Source: AP-15 sp963789025 (GTDB lineage: Bacteria; Pseudomonadota; Alphaproteobacteria; ATCC43930; CGMCC-115725). Taken from it: DNA of 64,000 bases. Below, one piece after another: positions 51,695-64,000 of this stretch (within the stretch, counting starts at the first letter, position 1; every line of letters begins with the position of its first letter). The position numbers and the translations under genes are program-made. Under the pieces are notes generated by a model. That model saw nothing but the letters and a program-made list of their open reading frames with translations. It searched no databases and had not been told where the DNA came from. The stretch covers positions 124,001-188,000 of the forward strand of contig CAWBIT010000013.1 in NCBI GenBank assembly GCA_963789025.1, given 5' to 3'.

Positions 51695-51805
51695 CCCCTT
51701 ACCCTCCCGCTGCGCGGGTCCCTCCCTCTCCCCGCTGACGCAAGGCGAGAAAATTTCAATTGTTCCCTCGCCCCCGCTTGCGCGGAGAGGGTCGGGGTGA
51801 GGGGC
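51695..51805. repeat. palindromic intergenic repeat, family A
   Basis: CCCTCCCGCTGCGCGGGTCCCTCCCTCTCCCCGCT then an AT-rich insert and CCCCCGCTTGCGCGGAGAGGG with TCGGGGTGAGGGG. Compared with the copy at 48751-48817 it has about 45 extra bases in the middle. It follows the boxB stop codon closely and probably ends the boxC-boxB transcript. Confidence 0.8.
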
Positions 51806-51809
51806 GGCC

Positions 51810-53231
<1,422 letters not shown>

Positions 53232-53253
53232 TTTTCTCCCCCGTCTACGTCCG

Positions 53254-54879
53254 CTAAGTCCGCTCCCAGTCGAACCGGGCCCGAGCACCGCTGCCGTAAA
53301 CCTTCAGGGCTCCGTGCTCGCCGGTCGCGTTCGCGCGCGTAAAAACCCAGTTCTGCCAAGCCGAAAGCCGGCCGAATACCTTGGTCGCGATAGTCTCGGG
53401 GCCGGCGAAGCGCAAATTCGCCTCCATCCCGGTCAGCGCGTCAGGCGATAGGCTCGCGCGCTCTTCGATGGCGACGCGAATCTCGTCCTGCCAGTCGAGT
53501 TCGTCGGGCGTGAAGGTGACGAGGCCGTGTTCGAGCGCGGCCTTGGCGTCGAGCGGCTCGGCGACCACCCGCTCGAGTGCCGCGGCGGCGGGTTCATCGT
53601 TGAAGCGGGTGACGAGCCGCGCGCGACCGTTTACCATTTCCAGACCGGCGAAATTTAGCCCGCTCAGCGCGATTCGCGGTCCCTCGGCCAGCATAAAGCT
53701 GCGATCGGCGGCGAGGCTCAGCTCCAACAGGCTTCCGGCAAAGCACGAGCCCTGATCGATGACCGCAAAGAGACTGCGCGAGGAGACATCGAGCCGCTGC
53801 AAGGTGCGCCGCAGGAACCCGATCGTCTCGCGCACGAACCAGTGGCTTTGATTGGCGATCATCGTCCGATCGGCGATCAGAACAGCATCGAGGGCGCCGC
53901 GGGTCTTCAGCACCAGGGTTCCGATTTCGCGATGGTTCGCACGCAGCATCAACAGCGCGTCGTCCAACTCGCGCGCCATCGCCAGCGGCCACCAGCCGGC
54001 GCCGGCCTTGACGATCTGGTCGAGATCGCCGGGAACCTCGTCTCTCGGGGGACCCGTTACGGTCAGGGTTGCTACGCGCTCGTTCGGCTCGATGTCGACT
54101 TCGACCCAGCGGTAACGATAGCCCCCGTAGCCGAACACGCGATCGAGCGGGACGAGGGCAACGCCCGCCGCCTCGGCCGGGCGATCGCTCCCTTCCGCCC
54201 GGGCGAGGCAGCGCTCGTCGACGAGTTGTTGGAAGCGCGCTGGTGGCGCGGTGCGGTCGACCAGCCCCCACGCCTTTGCGCGGTCGGCACGCACCCCTTC
54301 GGCAGTCGTGCAAAAGACGTCCGCGAGATCGCGCCGCACCTTGCGCTTGTCGACCAGCCGAGTGAGGCCGCCGGTGCCGGGCAGTACACCCAAAAGCGGC
54401 ACTTCGGGCAGGCTGACCGTGCTCGACCGGTCGTCGACCATGATGATCTCGTCGCAGACGAGTGCCAGCTCATAGCCGCCGCCGGCGCAGGCGCCGTTTA
54501 CGGCGGCGATGAATTTGAGACCGGAATGCGCGCTCGAATCCTCGATGCCGTTGCGGGTTTCATTGGTGAATTTGCAGAAATTGACCTTCTCGGCGTGGCT
54601 CGCTTGAGCCAGCATGTAGATGTTGGCTCCCGAGCAGAACACGCGCTCCTTGCCGCTCGTCAGAACCACGACCCGCACCTCGGGATGCTCGAAGCGGATG
54701 CGGTTGAGCGCGTCGTGGAATTCTATGTCTACCCCGAGATCGTAAGAGTTGAGCTTCAACCGGTAGCCTGGGGAAGATCCGGCTTCCTCCGCCACATCCA
54801 AGGTCAGTGTGGCGACCGCGCCGGTGCAGGAGAGGCGCCAGTGGCGATATCGTTGGGGTTCGGTGTCGAAGGTGATCAT
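53254..54879 (-). CDS. boxC: 2,3-epoxybenzoyl-CoA dihydrolase (benzoyl-CoA-dihydrodiol lyase) BoxC
   Basis: A 541-aa double-length crotonase. The first half has the oxyanion hole KERVFCSGANIYMLAQASH and ACAGGGYELALVCDEI, then VSLPEVPLLGVLPGTGGLTR with the conserved Glu residues; the second, shorter crotonase-like half has QGSCFAGSLLELSLAADRSF. It opens the ring of 2,3-epoxybenzoyl-CoA to an aldehyde-acid CoA ester plus formate. It is the first gene of the boxC-boxB pair, reading from the promoter region 54880-55074 that it shares with the TPP enzyme gene. The length is normal. Confidence 0.94.
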   Translation of the reverse strand: MITFDTEPQRYRHWRLSCTGAVATLTLDVAEEAGSSPGYRLKLNSYDLGVDIEFHDALNRIRFEHPEVRVVVLTSGKERVFCSGANIYMLAQASHAEKVNFCKFTNETRNGIEDSSAHSGLKFIAAVNGACAGGGYELALVCDEIIMVDDRSSTVSLPEVPLLGVLPGTGGLTRLVDKRKVRRDLADVFCTTAEGVRADRAKAWGLVDRTAPPARFQQLVDERCLARAEGSDRPAEAAGVALVPLDRVFGYGGYRYRWVEVDIEPNERVATLTVTGPPRDEVPGDLDQIVKAGAGWWPLAMARELDDALLMLRANHREIGTLVLKTRGALDAVLIADRTMIANQSHWFVRETIGFLRRTLQRLDVSSRSLFAVIDQGSCFAGSLLELSLAADRSFMLAEGPRIALSGLNFAGLEMVNGRARLVTRFNDEPAAAALERVVAEPLDAKAALEHGLVTFTPDELDWQDEIRVAIEERASLSPDALTGMEANLRFAGPETIATKVFGRLSAWQNWVFTRANATGEHGALKVYGSGARARFDWERT

Positions 54880-55074
54880 AGGAAATTTAATGCGTACTTT
54901 ATCTACGGGCTTAGCCCCGCGTCAACCCGATACATGCATTATTTTTCATCTATATGGTGCGCAGCCAGCCACCTGGCGCCCTCGACAGGCTCGACCCGCT
55001 CGACGCCTTCCGGTTTGTGTGAGGGGATGTTAAAGCTCGATGCCCAGCGGGCGACGCCTATTCGGAGGAGATCA
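54880..55074. promoter_or_regulatory. divergent promoter region between boxC and the TPP enzyme gene
   Basis: 195 bp between divergent starts. AT-rich DNA at 54880-54955 (AATTTAATGCGTACTTTATC, ATGCATTATTTTTC) suits promoters. It includes one ATGCAT palindrome and one near-match ATGCGTAC, weakly like TGCA sites used by BoxR/BzdR-type regulators, but a BoxR gene is not present, so I do not assign an operator. Confidence 0.5.
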
Positions 55075-56619
55075 ATGAACGGCGCGGAAAGCTTGGTGCG
55101 CACCTTGGTCGGCGGCGGTGTGAACGTCTGTTTCGCCAATCCGGGCACCTCGGAAATGCATTTTGTCGCGGCTCTCGACCGGGTCGAGGGGATGCGCTGC
55201 GTGCTCGGCCTCTTTGAAGGCGTCGTCACCGGCGCCGCCGACGGTTACGCCCGGATGACCGAAAACCCGGCGGCGACGCTGTTGCATCTCGGCCCCGGCA
55301 TGGCCAACGGGCTCGCCAACATTCACAACGCCAACAAGGCCTCGACGCCGATGGTCAACATCGTCGGCGATCACGCGACCTACCATCGCCGCTACGACGC
55401 GCCATTGACCACCGATATCGAGACCGCCGCAAAGCCGTTCTCGCGCTGGGTCAAGACCTCGCCCGATGCGCGCTCGGTCGCCGCCGACGGCGCTGCGGCG
55501 ATCGCGGCAGCGCGCACGCCGCCGGGCCAGATCGCGATGTTGATCCTGCCGGCCGACACGGCATGGAACGAGGGCTCTGGCCCGGTCGAGGTGCCGCCGG
55601 CCGCGCCGCCGGCGCCGGTATCGCCGGAGGCCGTCGCCGAGGTGGCGCGGGTATTGCGCTCGGGCGAGCCGTGCCTCTTGCTGGTAACAGGGCGCGCCTT
55701 GCGCCAGGAGGGGCTCGACCTCGCCGGCCGCATCGCAGCGAAAACCGGAGCGAGATTGATTGCCCAGGGTTCCAACGCCCGCACTCAGCGCGGCCGAGGC
55801 CGAGTGTTTGTCGAACGGGTGCCTTACGTCGTCGACCAAGCGGTCAAGGTGCTGGCCGGGCTCAAGCACATCATCCTGGTCGGGTCCAAAATGCCGGTGG
55901 CGTTCTTCGCTTATCCGGACAAGCCGAGCCTGCTGTCTCCTCCGGATGCCGTGGGTCACGTCCTCGCGCGGCCGGAAGAAGACCTGATCGGTGCGCTCGC
56001 GGCTTTGGCCGACGAGCTCGGGGCGCATGCGACCCCGGCGCCGGTGACCAATGATCCCCCGCCCGCGCCGGCAACCGGGGCAATCAATTCGGATGCGATC
56101 GGCAGGTCGCTCGCGGCGCTGCTTCCCGAGAATGCGATTGTCGTCGACGAGGCGGTCACTACCGGCCGCGGCTTTTTCGTGCCGACCGGTTCTGCGCAGC
56201 CGCATGACTGGCTGTCGAACATGGGCGGCTCGATCGGCATGGGCATGCCGGTGGCTACAGGGGCGGCGGTGGCGTGCCCGGACCGCAAGGTGATCTGCCT
56301 CGAGGGCGACGGCAGCGGCATGTATACATTGCAGGCGCTGTGGACGCAGGCGCGCGAGGGGCTGGATGTGACGACATTGCTGTTCTCGAACCGCAGCTAC
56401 GCGATCCTGCGCGGCGAGCTCGCCAATGTCGGCGCCGGCAATCCCGGCCGTAAGGCACTCGACATGCTCGATCTCGGCCATCCCGATCTCGACTGGGTGG
56501 GTCTCGCGCGCTCGATGGGCGTGCCCGGCGCGCGGGTCACGACAATGGATGCCTTCAACGACCGCTTCGCCGAGGGCATCGGTACGCCGGGCCCGTTCCT
56601 TGTCGAGGTGGTCCTGTGA
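55075..56619 (+). CDS. thiamine-diphosphate-dependent enzyme, acetolactate synthase large-subunit-like
   Basis: A 514-aa protein with the three domains of ThDP decarboxylases. The N-terminal catalytic Glu is in VLGLFEGVVTGAADGYARM. The central Rossmann-like domain follows (about 180-330). The C-terminal cofactor motif is CLEGDGSGMYTLQALWTQ then LLFSNRSYAIL (GDG...N). The start MNGAESLVRTLVGGGVNVCF and FANPGTSEMHFVAALD are typical of the ALS/benzoylformate decarboxylase group. Biosynthetic ALS is unlikely because no ilvH/ilvC is nearby; a 2-oxo acid or benzoylformate decarboxylase feeding the box path is possible. GGAGGAG precedes ATG 55075. Confidence 0.9.
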   Translation: MNGAESLVRTLVGGGVNVCFANPGTSEMHFVAALDRVEGMRCVLGLFEGVVTGAADGYARMTENPAATLLHLGPGMANGLANIHNANKASTPMVNIVGDHATYHRRYDAPLTTDIETAAKPFSRWVKTSPDARSVAADGAAAIAAARTPPGQIAMLILPADTAWNEGSGPVEVPPAAPPAPVSPEAVAEVARVLRSGEPCLLLVTGRALRQEGLDLAGRIAAKTGARLIAQGSNARTQRGRGRVFVERVPYVVDQAVKVLAGLKHIILVGSKMPVAFFAYPDKPSLLSPPDAVGHVLARPEEDLIGALAALADELGAHATPAPVTNDPPPAPATGAINSDAIGRSLAALLPENAIVVDEAVTTGRGFFVPTGSAQPHDWLSNMGGSIGMGMPVATGAAVACPDRKVICLEGDGSGMYTLQALWTQAREGLDVTTLLFSNRSYAILRGELANVGAGNPGRKALDMLDLGHPDLDWVGLARSMGVPGARVTTMDAFNDRFAEGIGTPGPFLVEVVL

Positions 56620-56650
56620 TCGGGCCGAGCTCGGAGGCTTTCGCAAATAG

Positions 56651-56690
56651 GCCCTTCTCCCCCCGCCGGCGGGGGGAGGGGATAGAGTAG
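56651..56690. repeat. short GC-rich hairpin
   Basis: CTTCTCCCCCCGCCGGCGGGGGGAGGGG is a near-perfect hairpin of about 10 bp arms just after the TPP enzyme gene. It resembles half of a family A element and could act as a terminator, although no T-run follows. Confidence 0.55.
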
Positions 56691-56720
56691 GCGTCGCTCG
56701 CCGAGCGACTTGCTGGCTAG

Positions 56721-57435
56721 GTGTCGGGAAAATTGTCCCTGAACTTCACCCGGACAGTCCTGCGCCTCGCCGCCGCCGGCGCGGAGGCGGTTTCGATTCC
56801 CTTTCTCGGCCACCCAAGCTTTCTGATCGAGAGCCCGGGCGGTGTTCGGATCGTCACCGATTACAACGATGCGATACGGGCGCCGGTCACGCCCGACATC
56901 GTCACGATGAACAATCGCATCTGACGCATTACAGCGATGCGGTCGAGCCGGGAGTGAAATTCATCCTGCGTGGCTGGGATCCCGCGGGTGGGGTCGCGAC
57001 CCATCGACTCGAATACCGCGATGTGCGGATCCACAATGTGCCGACGAATGTGCGAGAATTCGGCGGCACCCGCTACAACGGCAACTCGATTTTTGTGTCC
57101 GACATCGCCGATCTGTGCATCGCCCATCTCGGCCATTTGCACCATACGTTGACACAATCCCATCTCGCCGATCTCGGTGCGATCGACGTCGTGATGGTGC
57201 GATCGATGGCGTCTGGACGTTAAACCAGGACGATATGATCGAGGTCCTCCGGCAAATCAAACCAAAGATCATCATCCCGATGCACATCTTCACGCAGGCA
57301 ACTTTGGACAAATTTCTGACAAGGATCGGGGATTCTTATGCGGTACGGCATGCGGAGGCGCCCACGGTCGTTCTTATAATTACACGGTCAGAGTTGCCGG
57401 CCGAACCGGAGGTAATGGTTCTTCCGGGCCGGTGA
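56721..57435 (+). pseudogene. metallo-beta-lactamase-fold hydrolase, broken by two frameshifts
   Basis: Three reading frames together spell one MBL-fold (UlaG-like) hydrolase of about 240 aa. Frame 1 (56721-56924) covers VSIPFLGHPSFLIESPGG and IVTDYNDAI. Frame 2 (about 56915-57223) covers HLTHYSDAVEPGVKFILRGW and the metal motif IAHLGHLHHTLTQSHL. Frame 3 (about 57200-57435) covers DGVWTLNQDDMIEVLRQIKP and IIIPMHIFTQ. The joins near 56914 and 57200 each fit loss of one base. As it stands the product would be truncated after 67 residues. Two independent deletions suggest true decay, though sequencing error must be excluded. GTG 56721 is the likely original start. Confidence 0.82.
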
Positions 57436-57538
57436 ACGGCCGGGCTGCCGGCCCGAATGGAACTTCACGCACGGGGAGGCCATTACTAGGTCAGGATGGC
57501 GGGGATTGGGGTAATCTCGACAACTCAGGTCTGTCGCA

Positions 57539-60500
57539 ATGAGCGAAGGGCTCCGCATTTACAATCTCTTTCCGACATTGGCAGGCACCACCCGGAAATG
57601 GGCGGCGCATCTGCCGCGGATCGCGGCAATGGGGTTCAATGCCGTCTATGTGAACCCGTTTCATTACCCGGGTTTTTCCGGGAGCCTGTACGCGGTCAAG
57701 GATTATTACCGGCTAAATCCCCGCTTTCGCGACAGCGAGTCCGGTGACGACGACCGTTTGTTATGCGCCTTTACCGAGGCGGCGCGGGGGCACGGGCTGC
57801 GCGTCATCATGGACCTGGTCGTCAACCATACGTCAAAGGACAGCGAGCTCGTCGCCAGCAACCCCGACTGGTTCACCCGTGATGCGCGAGGCAATGTCGT
57901 CTCGCCCTACGCGACCGACCCTGCCGACCCCGCCCAAAAGACGGTATGGGGCGATCTCGCCGAACTCGATTATCGGCCGCCGCAGCAGAGTCAGATCCTT
58001 GGGTATTTCCAACAGCTGGTGCGCCATTACATCGGCTTGGGTTTTGGCGGCTTTCGTTGCGACGCGGCCTATAAGGTGCCCGCCGAGGTCTGGCGCGGCC
58101 TGATCAGCGATGCCAAAAGGGCCGATCCCGACGTGGTATTCTGCGCCGAAAACCTCGGCGCGCCGAAGGAAGCGGTCCTCGCCCTCGGCGGCGCCGGTTT
58201 CGATTATCTCTTCAACAGCGTGAAGTGGTGGGATTTCGAAAACCTTTGGCTGCTCGAACAGTACGAAGACTTTCGCCATATCGCGCCGTCGATCGGCTTT
58301 CCGGAGAGCCACGATACCGACCGGCTGGTCAATGAGCTGCGGGCCTCTGGAATTCCGGAGCCTCAGATCGAGCCGCGCTATCGGCAGGCTTACGCCTTTG
58401 CCGCGGCCTACTCGACCGGTGTAATGATGCCGATGGGTTTCGAATACGGCTGGTCGCGGCGGCTCGATGTCGTCGCCAACCCCGACGAGGAAGCGGAGCC
58501 TCAGCGCTTTGATCTCAGCCAGTTCGTGGGCGAGGTCAATGCGATGAAGAAATCGTTGCCAGCCCTCAACGAAGAGGGTCCGCTGCGGCGGCAGAGCAAC
58601 CAAGCGGACCCGCTGCTCGTGTTGGAGCGGCGGACCGAAAGCGGCGACAACCGCGCCTTCATCCTCGTCAACACGCACGAGCAACAAACCAGTCAGATCG
58701 AAATCGAAGGCTCTTCTGTCACCGTGGCGCCGTTTGAGGTGCGGGTTTTGCGGGCGGGTTCTACCCGGTCCGAGCGTCCGGTTGCGCAGCATCCGCAGTG
58801 GCAACCTGATAATCGAATACAAATCGAGGAGGTGTATCCCGAGCTCGATGGCGGACGTTATCCCGTCAAGCGGATTGTCGGTGAGCTGTTCGAGGTGTGG
58901 GCCGACCTGTTTCGCGACGGGCACGACAAGCTGCGCGCGGTCGTAAAATTCCGGCGCGAAGACGAGGCGTGGCGCGAAGCGCCGCTTGTCTTTTACGACA
59001 ATGATCGCTGGGTCAGCCGCTTCCGGCTGGATGCGGTCGGCCTCTGGCGGTACACGATCGAGGCCTGGACCGATCATTTCGAAAGTTGGCGCGACGAGGT
59101 CGAAAAGAAGCTGGCGGCAGGCCAGAACATCGATCTCGAGCTGATCGAGGGGCGGGATATTGTAGGGGCCGCGCTGGAGCTGGCGCGCGGTGGCGATCCG
59201 GCGTGTATCCAGCAGATGTTGCGCGATTTCGAGCTGCACGACAGCGACGGCCGCGCCGAGCTGCTCCTCTCCTCCCAAGTTCGTGACCCAATGGCGCGCT
59301 GTTCGACGCGCAGTGATGCGGTGCGTTATCCACGCGAACTGGAGGTGGTCGTCGACCGCAAGGCGGCGAGCTTTGCCGCCTGGTATGAAATGTTCCCGCG
59401 CAGCCAAGGGGTGGAGCCCGGCAACGGCGCCACGTTTGATGATTGTATCGCCCGCCTCCCTGAAATCGCGCGGCTCGGTTTTGACGTCGTCTATCTCGTT
59501 CCGATCCATCCGATCGGCCGCGTCAACCGCAAGGGCAGAGACAACGGCACGGTTGCCGAGCCGGGTGACCCAGGTAGCCCTTATGCGATCGGTTCGGAAG
59601 AAGGCGGTCACCGGGCTGTCGATCCCGAGCTCGGCACACTTGCCGACTTCCGCCGATTCGTCCGCGCCGCTGCGGCGCTCGGAATGGAGGTGGCGCTCGA
59701 TTTCGCGATCCAAGCCGCGCCGGACCATCCGTGGGTGCGCGAGCATCCGGAGTGGTTCCGTTTCCGGCCCGACGGAACGATCAAATACGCCGAGAATCCT
59801 CCCAAGAAATACGAAGACATCGTCAATGTCGATTTCGACAATCCGGACCGCGAAGGGTTGTGGGCCGAATTGCGCGACACGATCTTGTTTTGGATCGGCG
59901 AAGGCGTGCGCACGTTTCGCGTCGACAACCCCCACACCAAGCCGCTGCCGTTTTGGGAGTGGCTGATACGTGAGGTCAAGGCGCGCTGCCCGGAGGCGAT
60001 TCTCCTGTCGGAAGCGTTCACCCGGCCCAAGATGATGCGAGCATTGGCGAAATCTGGGTTCACCCAGTCCTATACGTATTTTACCTGGCGCAATACGAAA
60101 TCGGAGTTGATCGAGTATTTGACCGAGCTGACGGCGTATCCAGCCAAAGAATATTTCCGGCCGAACTTCTTCACCAACACGCCGGACATCCTGCCGGTGT
60201 TTCTGCAGGAGGGCGGTCGCCCGGCTTTCCGCATTCGTTTCGTATTGGCCGCGACCTTGTCGCCGGTCTACGGCATCTATAACGGGTTCGAGCTGTGCGA
60301 GAATACTCCGATCCCCGGGCGCGAGGAGTACCTCCATTCGGAGAAGTACGAATACAAAGTGTGGGACTGGGACCGCTCGGGTAACATCAAGGATGATATC
60401 GCTGTTCTCAATCGGTTCCGGCGCAATAATCCGGCGCTGCAGGAATTTCTCAACCTGCGCTTTCTAAACTGCAATGACCCGAACATTCTGGCTTATGCGA

Positions 60501-60739
60501 AAATCTCCTCGAACCGGGCCAACGTCGTGATCATCGTCGTCAATCTCGATCCGCATGGCGCGCACGAGGATACCGTCGAGCTGCCGCTTGCCGAGTTCGG
60601 AATTGGGCCCGATGCGGCATACTCGCTCGATGAGGCGTTTACCGGCCGCGCTACCGCTTGCCGCGGTGCTTATCAGCGCTTTCATCTTGATCCCGCGATC
60701 AATCCCGCTTTGGTTTTCTGTCTTCGACGGCCGTATTAG
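57539..60739 (+). CDS. glgE: fusion of alpha-amylase (GH13) and maltosyltransferase GlgE
   Basis: A 1066-aa two-enzyme protein. Residues about 5-410 form a GH13 amylase-like barrel with its triad intact: Asp in GGFRCDAAYKV, Glu in VVFCAENLGAP, His-Asp in GFPESHDTDRL; RVIMDLVVNHTSKDSELV is also conserved. Residues about 430-630 match the GlgE N-terminal domain (DUF3416-like, RIQIEEVYPELDGGRYPVKR). From about 640 the GlgE catalytic barrel follows with IHPIGRVNRKGRDN, the nucleophile Asp in FRVDNPHTKPLPFWEW and Glu in LLSEAFTRP. GlgE extends alpha-glucans from maltose-1-phosphate. The joined amylase may trim or branch the same glucan, or bind it. The TreS-maltokinase gene lies 115 nt downstream and makes the substrate. 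Confidence 0.92.
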   Translation: MSEGLRIYNLFPTLAGTTRKWAAHLPRIAAMGFNAVYVNPFHYPGFSGSLYAVKDYYRLNPRFRDSESGDDDRLLCAFTEAARGHGLRVIMDLVVNHTSKDSELVASNPDWFTRDARGNVVSPYATDPADPAQKTVWGDLAELDYRPPQQSQILGYFQQLVRHYIGLGFGGFRCDAAYKVPAEVWRGLISDAKRADPDVVFCAENLGAPKEAVLALGGAGFDYLFNSVKWWDFENLWLLEQYEDFRHIAPSIGFPESHDTDRLVNELRASGIPEPQIEPRYRQAYAFAAAYSTGVMMPMGFEYGWSRRLDVVANPDEEAEPQRFDLSQFVGEVNAMKKSLPALNEEGPLRRQSNQADPLLVLERRTESGDNRAFILVNTHEQQTSQIEIEGSSVTVAPFEVRVLRAGSTRSERPVAQHPQWQPDNRIQIEEVYPELDGGRYPVKRIVGELFEVWADLFRDGHDKLRAVVKFRREDEAWREAPLVFYDNDRWVSRFRLDAVGLWRYTIEAWTDHFESWRDEVEKKLAAGQNIDLELIEGRDIVGAALELARGGDPACIQQMLRDFELHDSDGRAELLLSSQVRDPMARCSTRSDAVRYPRELEVVVDRKAASFAAWYEMFPRSQGVEPGNGATFDDCIARLPEIARLGFDVVYLVPIHPIGRVNRKGRDNGTVAEPGDPGSPYAIGSEEGGHRAVDPELGTLADFRRFVRAAAALGMEVALDFAIQAAPDHPWVREHPEWFRFRPDGTIKYAENPPKKYEDIVNVDFDNPDREGLWAELRDTILFWIGEGVRTFRVDNPHTKPLPFWEWLIREVKARCPEAILLSEAFTRPKMMRALAKSGFTQSYTYFTWRNTKSELIEYLTELTAYPAKEYFRPNFFTNTPDILPVFLQEGGRPAFRIRFVLAATLSPVYGIYNGFELCENTPIPGREEYLHSEKYEYKVWDWDRSGNIKDDIAVLNRFRRNNPALQEFLNLRFLNCNDPNILAYAKISSNRANVVIIVVNLDPHGAHEDTVELPLAEFGIGPDAAYSLDEAFTGRATACRGAYQRFHLDPAINPALVFCLRRPY

Positions 60740-60854
60740 GATTCACGAATAAATCGGTCGGTGCAATGAACTTCTCGGCAGGCCCGATTTCGGCCCTTTT
60801 TCAGGATTAGAGGCTCTAGTTAATGGATGCACTTTTTGCGATCAGCCTAGCCAC

Positions 60855-64000
<3,146 letters not shown>

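Noticed and set aside
54880..55074. BoxR-type operator
   Set aside because: Only one ATGCAT and one weak variant are seen, and no BoxR gene is present. The evidence is too thin.
57833..60337. 834-codon minus-strand open frame
   Set aside because: It is antisense to the amylase-GlgE fusion, whose catalytic motifs are intact on the plus strand.

Overview
The window is a GC-rich (by eye about 65% G+C) chromosomal segment of an alphaproteobacterium. The best support for this is the minus-strand block folK / isoaspartyl methyltransferase-like / tolC / popZ (DUF2497) / valS. PopZ-type proteins are alphaproteobacterial, and the dapA-smpB block divergent from a lytic transglycosylase, the PraR-like XRE regulator and the dispersed palindromic repeats fit the same group. 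Order and genus cannot be fixed from the sequence alone. Genes are tightly packed, many overlap by 1-4 nt, and several start with GTG or TTG.

Layout. 1-5.8 kb: a possible cut-off minus-strand gene, tRNA-Phe(GAA), a HAD phosphatase, an SDR, and a large SAM/class III cyclase/ATPase signalling protein. 5.8-8.4 kb: a gene-poor stretch with repeats, then a complete IS3-family element (6817-8404) with inverted ends and a 3-bp CAG target duplication, whose transposase is interrupted by an in-frame TGA. 8.4-12.1 kb: an esterase and a cupin, divergent from a citrate synthase fused to a MerR-like DNA-binding domain, then an SGNH hydrolase. 12.3-16.8 kb: an acyl-CoA catabolic cluster (CaiB-type CoA-transferase, MFS carrier, crotonase-fold protein, polysaccharide deacetylase-like protein). 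17-20.6 kb: a small accessory island, partly low in GC (DUF2971 protein, serine-recombinase remnant, small partner protein, Fic protein, DUF5681 protein). 20.6-36 kb: mostly core genes (AceE-like enzyme, erpA, xth, a K+ channel with RCK domains, a lysine-2,3-aminomutase-like enzyme, valS, popZ, tolC, folK, a NYN protein, family 5 UDG, smpB, dapA). 36-46.9 kb: lytic transglycosylase, Rieske oxygenase, N-acyl-D-amino-acid deacylase, a second DUF5681 gene, an IlvD/Edd dehydratase, and a CBS protein coupled to an SLC13 permease. 46.9-56.6 kb: an aromatic/acid catabolism region (XRE regulator, CMD protein, SDR, gentisate dioxygenase-like cupin, DHDPS-family aldolase, PhoH, boxB, boxC and a divergent TPP enzyme). 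56.7-64 kb: a frameshifted metallo-hydrolase, then an alpha-amylase-GlgE fusion and a TreS-maltokinase fusion that runs off the end.

Functional links. boxC-boxB encode the epoxidase oxygenase and the ring-cleaving lyase of aerobic benzoyl-CoA degradation, but no reductase (boxA), ligase, aldehyde dehydrogenase or BoxR is in view. The last two genes supply TreS, maltokinase and GlgE, which convert trehalose via maltose and maltose-1-phosphate to alpha-glucan. The most unusual single items are the DNA-binding citrate synthase with a perfect palindrome just before its start codon, the amylase-GlgE fusion, the crotonase-fold protein without either usual catalytic glutamate, and the Fic/recombinase island. 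I found no CRISPR array, no prophage structural genes and no clearly new multi-gene system.
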